A stretch of DNA of 26,304 nt, from the NCBI GenBank assembly GCA_009731375.1, contig BJOX01000066.1, positions 224,864-251,167 on the forward strand. The letters are read 5' to 3'. The stretch is from Paulinella micropora (taxonomy: Eukaryota; Cercozoa; Imbricatea; Euglyphida). Position numbers and translations under genes: made by a program. Below are positions 20,498-26,304 of this stretch, one piece after another (position 1 is the first letter of the stretch; every line of letters begins with the position of its first letter). Under the pieces are notes generated by a model. The model was not told the DNA's origin. It was given only the letters and a program-made list of their open reading frames with translations, and searched no databases.

Positions 20498-20529
<32 letters not shown>

Positions 20530-20627
20530 GATGATGATGATGACGACGACGACGACGACGACGATGATGATGATGATGATGATGATGATAATCATGATGA
20601 TGACGACGTTGGTTGTGTGGTACTGAC
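20336..20627. repeat. CATA repeat and GAT/GAC triplet repeat
   Basis: CATA repeat spans about 20336-20450. A unique stretch at 20450-20500 (ATCTCTACACACAAACATC) is shared with 24212-24258. GAT/GAC triplets span 20498-20608, and a unique TTGGTTGTGTGGTACTGACC forms the donor side of the next exon. Confidence 0.93.
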
Positions 20628-20668
20628 CTTCCTTCGAACTGTACGTCATAGATATGGTTCTCAGCAAC
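20628..20668 (-). CDS. Tudor-like gene, YDVQFEGR exon, copy A
   Basis: These 41 bp lie between CATACAG (20670-20669) and GGAAG/GTCAGT (20627). They read VAENHIYDVQFEG plus two bases of R, phase 0 to phase 2. The phase-0 start fits the DDGDIDT exon upstream, giving DGDIDTVAENHIYDVQFEG. This resembles the last strands of Tudor-like domains that bind methylated histone or other ligands. Copy B at 24481 differs by one codon (E to A). Confidence 0.65.
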
Positions 20669-20672
20669 CTGT

Positions 20673-20808
20673 ATGTATACATGTATGTATGTATGTATGT
20701 ATGTGTGTATGTATGTATGTATGTATGTATGCACGTATGTACGTACGTACGTACGTATGTATGTATGTATGTATGTATGTATGTATGTATGTATGTATGT
20801 ATGTATGT
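20673..20808. repeat. TATG microsatellite
   Basis: TATG repeat with CGTA units in the middle (ACGTACGTACGT near 20740-20758, self-complementary). It forms the complete intron between two Tudor-like exons; both splice sites are part of the repeat. Confidence 0.97.
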
Positions 20809-20810
20809 AC

Positions 20811-20850
20811 CGTGTCTATGTCCCCGTCATCGAAGTGGATCAAGAAACTC
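20811..20850 (-). CDS. Tudor-like gene, DDGDID exon, copy A
   Basis: These 40 bp lie between CATACATAG (20852-20851) and ACACG/GTACAT (20810). They read SFLIHFDDGDIDT, phase 2 to phase 0. FDDGDID is the hallmark strand-turn of Tudor-like domains of the form YxIxFDDGDxE. Copy B at 24644-24683 is identical across the exon. Confidence 0.7.
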
Positions 20851-20852
20851 CT

Positions 20853-21108
20853 ATGTATGCATGTATGTATGTATGTATGTATGCATGTATGTATGTATGT
20901 ATGTAATTATGTATGTATGTATGTACATGTATGTACGTATGTATGTATGTACGTATGTATGTATGTATGTATGTATGTATGTATGCAGAGAGAGATTGCA
21001 AGCGCCGGTACATTTATAGCAGGTTGTGCAGACAGGATGTATTCGTATGTATGTACATACTTAGATATTTGTTAGGAGGAGGAGGAGGAGGGGGGGGGGG
21101 GGGGGAAG
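20853..21108. repeat. TATG repeat, GAGA, unique patch and poly-G run
   Basis: TATG repeat spans 20853-20985. A unique patch at 20997-21044 (ATTGCAAGCGCCGGTACATT and onwards) recurs inverted at 25952-25985. GGA repeat and a run of 15 G lead into the gap. The patch could encode HPVCTTCYKCTGACN on the minus strand, with four spaced cysteines, but no splice site supports it. Confidence 0.85.
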
Positions 21109-21440
21109 NNNNNNNNNNNNNNNNNNNNNNNNNNNNNNNNNNNNNNNNNNNNNNNNNNNNNNNNNNNNNNNNNNNNNNNNNNNNNNNNNNNNNNNNNNNN
21201 NNNNNNNNNNNNNNNNNNNNNNNNNNNNNNNNNNNNNNNNNNNNNNNNNNNNNNNNNNNNNNNNNNNNNNNNNNNNNNNNNNNNNNNNNNNNNNNNNNNN
21301 NNNNNNNNNNNNNNNNNNNNNNNNNNNNNNNNNNNNNNNNNNNNNNNNNNNNNNNNNNNNNNNNNNNNNNNNNNNNNNNNNNNNNNNNNNNNNNNNNNNN
21401 NNNNNNNNNNNNNNNNNNNNNNNNNNNNNNNNNNNNNNNN
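21109..21440. other. assembly gap (332 N)
   Basis: The gap lies between a poly-G run and a GAA tract. The GRKLYRGKV exon of the Tudor-like gene, missing from the minus-strand copy, may lie inside it. Confidence 0.99.
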
Positions 21441-21905
21441 GAAGAAGAAGAAGAAGAAGAAGAAGAAGAAGAAGAAGAAGAAGAAGAAGAAGAAGAAGAA
21501 GAAGAAGAAGAAGAAGAAGAAGAAGAAGAAGAAGAAGAAGAAGAAGAAGAAGAGGAGGAGGAGAAGGAGGAGGAGGAAGAGGAAGAGGAAGAGGAAGAGG
21601 AAGAAGAGGAAGAAGAGGAAGAAGAGGAAGAAGAAGAAGAAGAGAAGAAGAAGAAGAAGAAGAAGAAGAAGAAGAAGAAGAAGAAGAAGAAGAAGAAGAA
21701 GAAGAAGAAGAAGAAGAAGGAGAAGAAGGAGAAGAAGGAGAAGGAGAAGGAGGAGGAGGAGGAGAAGGAGAAGGAGGAGGAGGAGGAGGAGGGGGAGGAG
21801 GAGAAGAAGAAGAAGAAGAAGAAGAAGAAGAAGAAGAAGAAGAAGAAGAAGAAGAAGAAGAAGAAGAAGAAGAAGAAGAAGAAGAAGAAGAAGAAGAAGA
21901 AGAAG
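21441..21905. repeat. GAA/GGA homopurine tract
   Basis: About 465 bp of uninterrupted purine on the plus strand, mainly GAA with GGA and GAG blocks. Long GAA tracts of this kind form triplex (H-DNA) structures in other genomes. Confidence 0.98.
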
Positions 21906-21907
21906 AC

Positions 21908-21947
21908 ATTGGTAGCGGGAATTGTAGATGTCACCCACTTGCCACTC
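21908..21947 (-). CDS. Tudor-like gene, EWQVGDI exon
   Basis: These 40 bp lie between GTACAAG (ends 21948) and CCAAT/GTCTTC (21907). They read EWQVGDIYNSRYQ plus one base, phase 0 to 1. W.VGD...R(Y) is the first strand of Tudor-like domains. A truncated copy lies at 22030-22050 and inverted copies at 25483-25503 and 25634-25673. The next piece in the correct phase (C-GRKLYRGKV) is found only at 26123 on the plus strand. Confidence 0.65.
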
Positions 21948-21950
21948 CTT

Positions 21951-21972
21951 GTACACACACATCACACACTGT

Positions 21973-22032
<60 letters not shown>

Positions 22033-22090
22033 GTCACCCACTTGCCACTCCTGTACACACACATCACACGCTGTTCTTCTCCTTGGCGCC

Positions 22091-22147
<57 letters not shown>

Positions 22148-22170
22148 AAACACACACACATGCATACACA
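21951..22170. repeat. TC, TTTC and CA repeats with a truncated EWQVGDI copy
   Basis: TTTC and TC repeat span 21973-22029. The 21-base truncated exon copy is at 22030-22050. A GCGCC-containing patch at 22084-22092 recurs inverted at 25441-25449. TC and CA repeat continue to 22170. Confidence 0.9.
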
Positions 22171-22178
22171 TCCTATAC

Positions 22179-22253
22179 CTTCTCCTTTTTCTCCTCCTTC
22201 GCGTCCTTCATGTCCACATCTTCGTCTTTCTCCTCTCTCTCTCTCTCTATCTA

Positions 22254-22299
<46 letters not shown>

Positions 22300-22383
22300 G
22301 CACGCACACACACATACACATACACATCCTATACCTTCTCCTTTTTCTCCTCCTTCGCGTCCTTCATGTCCACATCTTCGTCT

Positions 22384-22417
<34 letters not shown>

Positions 22418-22721
22418 NNNNNNNNNNACACACACTTACGCAAACACACAAACACACACAAACACACACAAACAAACACACACACACAAACAAACACACA
22501 CAAACAACAAACACACACACACACACAAACACACACAAACACACACAAACACACGCACACATACACATCGTACACCTTCTTTTTCTCCTCCTTCGCGTCC
22601 TTCATGTCCACATCTTCATCCCCCCCCCCCTCTCCCTCTCTCTCTCTCTCTCTCTGTCTCTTTTACACACACACACATCGTACACCTTTTTTTCCTCCTT
22701 CGCGTCTTTCATGTCCACATA
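22179..22721 (-). repeat. four copies of an acidic/lysine-rich exon among TC, CA and poly-C tracts
   Basis: Copies end at donors 22178 (AAG/GTATAG), 22334 (AAG/GTATAG), 22575 (AAG/GTGTAC) and 22685 (AAG/GTGTAC), each about 36-50 bp. Full copies read [16 protein letters not shown], phase 0 at the donor, which fits the EWQVGDI exon. Three more copies lie at 25139-25188 and 25302-25354 on the plus strand and 26238-26281 on the minus. A poly-C run and 10 N (22418-22427) separate copies two and three. Confidence 0.8.
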
Positions 22722-22816
<95 letters not shown>

Positions 22817-22824
22817 CACGTATG
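22722..22824. repeat. GATA microsatellite
   Basis: GATA repeat between the last acidic exon copy and the first lysine/alanine-rich exon copy. Confidence 0.97.
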
Positions 22825-23710
<886 letters not shown>

Positions 23711-23718
23711 CTTACCTA

Positions 23719-23725
23719 AGATAGA

Positions 23726-23756
<31 letters not shown>

Positions 23757-23757
23757 A

Positions 23758-23792
<35 letters not shown>

Positions 23793-23795
23793 CAT
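23719..23795. repeat. AAGAT pentamer microsatellite
   Basis: AAGAT repeat with GATA at its start. It ends before the 23812 exon-like repeat. Confidence 0.95.
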
Positions 23796-23811
23796 ACATA
23801 CATGGATGAGA

Positions 23812-24012
23812 AGTGCATGTCCTTCTCCGTCATCGCTGTCTCCTCCGTCCACACTCTGATGATCACTGCACATATCAAACCCATATGAGAACTGCATGTC
23901 GTTCTTCATCATCGTTGTCTCCTCCGTCTACATATCAAATCCATTTGAGAACTGCATGTCTTTCTTCATCATCGCTGTCCCCTCCGTCCACACTCTGATG
24001 GTCTCTGCACAT
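23812..24012 (-). repeat. three tandem copies of an exon-like repeat
   Basis: Units of about 65-70 bp carry CCTCCGTCCACACTCTGATG. On the minus strand one frame reads VWTEETAMTEKDMHFSSM, TEETTMMKNDMQFSYGFDM and VWTEGTAMMKKDMQFSNG. Each unit is preceded by CATCAG or TATGTAG. Related sequence is at 19640-19712 and 24190-24222. Confidence 0.65.
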
Positions 24013-24281
24013 CGCCAATATCGCCAACATCGCCACCATCATCTTCGTGATGATCATCAGCAGCAGCAGCAGCATCAGCATCAGCATCATCACCACCACC
24101 ATCATCATCATCGTGATCATCATCATGATCATCATGATGTGATCATGTGATGATGATGATGATGATGATGATCATCATCATCATCATCATCATCGCTGTC
24201 GCCTCTATCCACTCTCTGATGATCTCTACACACAAACATCTATGCGAATTTATGATAACCATCATGATAATGATAATGATA

Positions 24282-24320
<39 letters not shown>

Positions 24321-24415
24321 GTGATGGTGATGACGACGACGACGACGACGACGACGACGATGATGATGATGATGATGATGATGACGACGACGACGACGAC
24401 GACGATGACGATGAC

Positions 24416-24453
<38 letters not shown>

Positions 24454-24480
24454 CGACGACGTTGGTTGTGTGGTACTGAC
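24013..24480. repeat. ATC/GAT/GAC triplet repeats
   Basis: ATC triplets with CAG block (24013-24140), GAT/ATC palindromic turn near 24120-24190, and GAT and GAC triplets (24270-24462). A unique patch at 24203-24258 is shared with 20450-20500. Confidence 0.94.
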
Positions 24481-24521
24481 CTTCCTGCGAACTGTACGTC
24501 ATAGATATGGTTCTCAGCAAC
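24481..24521 (-). CDS. Tudor-like gene, YDVQFEGR exon, copy B
   Basis: This is the same exon as 20628-20668 with one replaced codon (reads YDVQFAG). The splice sites CATACAG and GGAAG/GTCAGT are kept. Confidence 0.62.
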
Positions 24522-24524
24522 CTG

Positions 24525-25071
24525 TATGTATACATGTATGTATGTATGTATGTATGTATGTATGTATGTATGCACGTATGTGCGTACGTACGTACGTACG
24601 TATGTATGTATGTATGTATGTATGTATGTATGTATGTATGTACCGTGTCTATGTCCCCGTCATCGAAGTGGATCAAGAAACTCCTATGTATGTATGTATG
24701 TATGTATATATGCATGCATGTATGTATGTATGTATGTATGTATGTATGTACGTATGTATGTATGTACGTATGTATGTATGTATGTATGTATGTATGTATG
24801 TATTGTATGTATGTACGTATGTATGTATGTATATATGTACGTTATATATATGTATGTTATATATGTATGTATGTATGTATGTATGCATGTATGTATGTAT
24901 GTATGTATATACGTTATATATGTATGTACGTTAGATATGTATGTATGTATGTATGTATGTATGTGTGTGTATGTATGTATGTATGTATGTATGTATGCAT
25001 GTATGTATGTGTGTGTGTGAGAGAGAGGGGGGGGGGGGGGGGGAGGAGGAGAGGGGGGGAGGGGGGGGGGG
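24525..25071. repeat. TATG microsatellite and poly-G run
   Basis: TATG repeat flanks the copy B exon at 24644-24683 on both sides, with ACGT and TATATA variants. It ends in GA repeat and a G-rich run at 25027-25071 that meets a 67-N gap (25072-25138). Confidence 0.95.
24644..24683 (-). CDS. Tudor-like gene, DDGDID exon, copy B
   Basis: Identical to copy A at 20811-20850, with the same microsatellite-borne splice sites. Distance and order to the YDVQF exon match copy A, so this is a segmental duplicate about 3.85 kb away. Confidence 0.67.
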
Positions 25072-25138
25072 NNNNNNNNNNNNNNNNNNNNNNNNNNNNN
25101 NNNNNNNNNNNNNNNNNNNNNNNNNNNNNNNNNNNNNN

Positions 25139-25223
25139 AAGACGAAGATGTGGACATGAAGGACGCGAAGGAGGAGAAAAAGGAGAAGGTATAGGATGTG
25201 TATGTGTATGTGTGTGTGCGCGC

Positions 25224-25304
<81 letters not shown>

Positions 25305-25354
25305 AAGACGAAGATGTGGACATGAAGGACGCGAAGGAGGAGAAAAAGGAGAAG
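25139..25354 (+). repeat. two plus-strand copies of the acidic exon
   Basis: Copies end at donors 25189 and 25355 (both AAG/GTATAG) and read [16 protein letters not shown]. They are the reverse complement of 22179-22390, including the intervening CA/GA repeat. This marks the left part of an inverted block. Confidence 0.8.
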
Positions 25355-25388
25355 GTATAGGATGTGTATGTGTATGTGTGTGTGTTTG

Positions 25389-25442
<54 letters not shown>

Positions 25443-25482
25443 GGCGCCAAGGAGAAGAACAGTGTGTGATGTGTGTGTACAG

Positions 25483-25673
<191 letters not shown>

Positions 25674-25676
25674 GTC

Positions 25677-25713
25677 TTCTTCTTATTATTATTATTATTA
25701 TTATTCTCCTTCT

Positions 25714-25744
<31 letters not shown>

Positions 25745-25890
25745 TTTCCTCTTCTTCTTCCTCTTCCTCTTCCTCTTCCTCCTCCTCCTCTTCTTCTTCT
25801 TCTTCTTCTTCTTCTTCTTCTTCTTCTAGGAGGAGGAGGAGGAGGAGGAGGAGGAGGAGGAGGAGGAGGAGAAGCTCCTCCTCCTCCTCT

Positions 25891-25938
<48 letters not shown>

Positions 25939-25951
25939 AGGNNNNNNNNNN
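25677..25951. repeat. TTC, AGG and poly-C tracts with a 10-N gap
   Basis: TTC/TCC homopyrimidine spans 25677-25826, AGG repeat 25827-25872, and a poly-C run of about 46 25893-25938. N occupy 25942-25951. This is the inverted counterpart of the GAA tract at 21441-21905. Confidence 0.96.
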
Positions 25952-26006
25952 CACAACCTGCTATAAATGTACCGGCGCTTGCAATCTCTCTCTCTCTCTC
26001 TCTCTT

Positions 26007-26086
<80 letters not shown>

Positions 26087-26098
26087 AGATATATATTT
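25952..26098. repeat. inverted copy of the 20997 patch and TC/CA repeat
   Basis: Positions 25952-25985 are the reverse complement of 20997-21030. TC repeat follows to 26076, then CA and TA. Confidence 0.9.
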
Positions 26099-26122
26099 TT
26101 ACATATGTTTATCCTATATCAG

Positions 26123-26171
26123 GTGGTAGGAAATTGTACCGCGGAAAGGTTGCTCACAAACATGCAGACGG
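26123..26171 (+). CDS. Tudor-like gene, GRKLYRGKV exon
   Basis: These 49 bp lie between CCTATATCAG and GACGG/GTACAA. Read in the phase left by the EWQVGDI exon, they give C-GRKLYRGKVAHKHAD plus two bases (G). The following DDGDID exon begins with one base, so the joined order would be VGD...RYQ, GRKLYRGKV, ADG and FLIHFDDGDID. That is a complete Tudor-like core, with each of three joins in matching phase. No minus-strand copy is visible in this window. Confidence 0.62.
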
Positions 26172-26235
26172 GTACAACATACATTCCTTACATACTACAC
26201 ACACACACACAAACACACGCACACATACATCGTAC

Positions 26236-26304
26236 ACCTTCTTTTTCTCCTCCTTCGCGTCCTTCATGTCCACATCTTCATCCCCCCCCCCCCCCCCCCC
26301 CCCC
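26236..26304 (-). repeat. acidic exon copy and terminal poly-C run
   Basis: A copy of the acidic exon (26238-26281) nearly identical to 22576-22620, back in the minus orientation, precedes a poly-C run that ends the window. Confidence 0.85.

Noticed and set aside
20997-21044. Cys-rich HPVCTTCYKCTGAC peptide as a zinc-binding exon
   Set aside because: No usable acceptor and donor flank it on the minus strand, and it is too short to judge.
20913-22067. Glu/Lys-rich, Ser-rich and Phe-rich frames around the GAA tract
   Set aside because: They are reading frames of homopurine repeat and N, on both strands at once.

Overview
The window is eukaryotic nuclear DNA. It has short exons with GT-AG borders, introns and spacers made mostly of microsatellite, retrotransposon remains, and runs of N that often sit beside poly-C or poly-G tracts in a draft assembly. 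Simple repeats fill well over half of the readable bases: GATA/TATC, TACC, CTA, GAA, CA, TATG, AGATA, GAGAA and others. There are no operons, Shine-Dalgarno sites or CRISPR arrays. A protist or alga fits best. TIR-like, Sel1 and Tudor-like modules with canonical GT-AG introns would suit a chromerid or similar alveolate, but that assignment is inference only.

Layout. 1-847: GATA and GA repeats with a fragment of a 546-bp repeat. 848-2066 (-): 3' part of an R2-clade non-LTR retrotransposon. 2298-7038 (-): a split gene with a TIR-like domain. Six exons were recovered, and every junction that can be tested keeps the reading phase. Its introns hold a near-identical 546-bp tandem array, five tandem copies of a 3' splice acceptor, decayed exon copies and graded pentamer/hexamer repeats. 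7039-7305: unique spacer, possibly a shared promoter. 7306-15992 (+): scattered candidate exons of a second split gene ending in a terminal exon with an AATAAA signal at 16030. Inside this span lie a 949-base gap, a second R2-like copy (9316-10450), a 3'-end fragment (10697-10761) and about 2.6 kb of CTA repeat. 15993-16845: unique sequence without a recognised gene. 17158-18406 (-): a decayed Ty1/copia pol. 18682-18857 (-): a duplicated exon-like module with mostly synonymous differences. 19030-19624 (-): a Sel1-repeat exon with a one-base frameshift. 19640-26304: a microsatellite-rich region with many duplicated small exons of a Tudor-like gene, partly in inverted orientation between assembly gaps.

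Main points. (1) Several independent small exons are bordered directly by microsatellite, which supplies the pyrimidine tract and CAG/TAG at the 3' splice site, or the GTATGT/GTGTGT at the 5' splice site. (2) Retroelement ends and the 546-bp array all abut GATA/TATC repeats, which suggests insertion preference or repeat seeding. (3) A Tudor-like domain can be pieced together from exons of 40-49 bp with matching phases, but its pieces lie on both strands, so a true inversion or a mis-scaffolded contig must be separated. All protein assignments come from reading motifs by eye; no database search was run.
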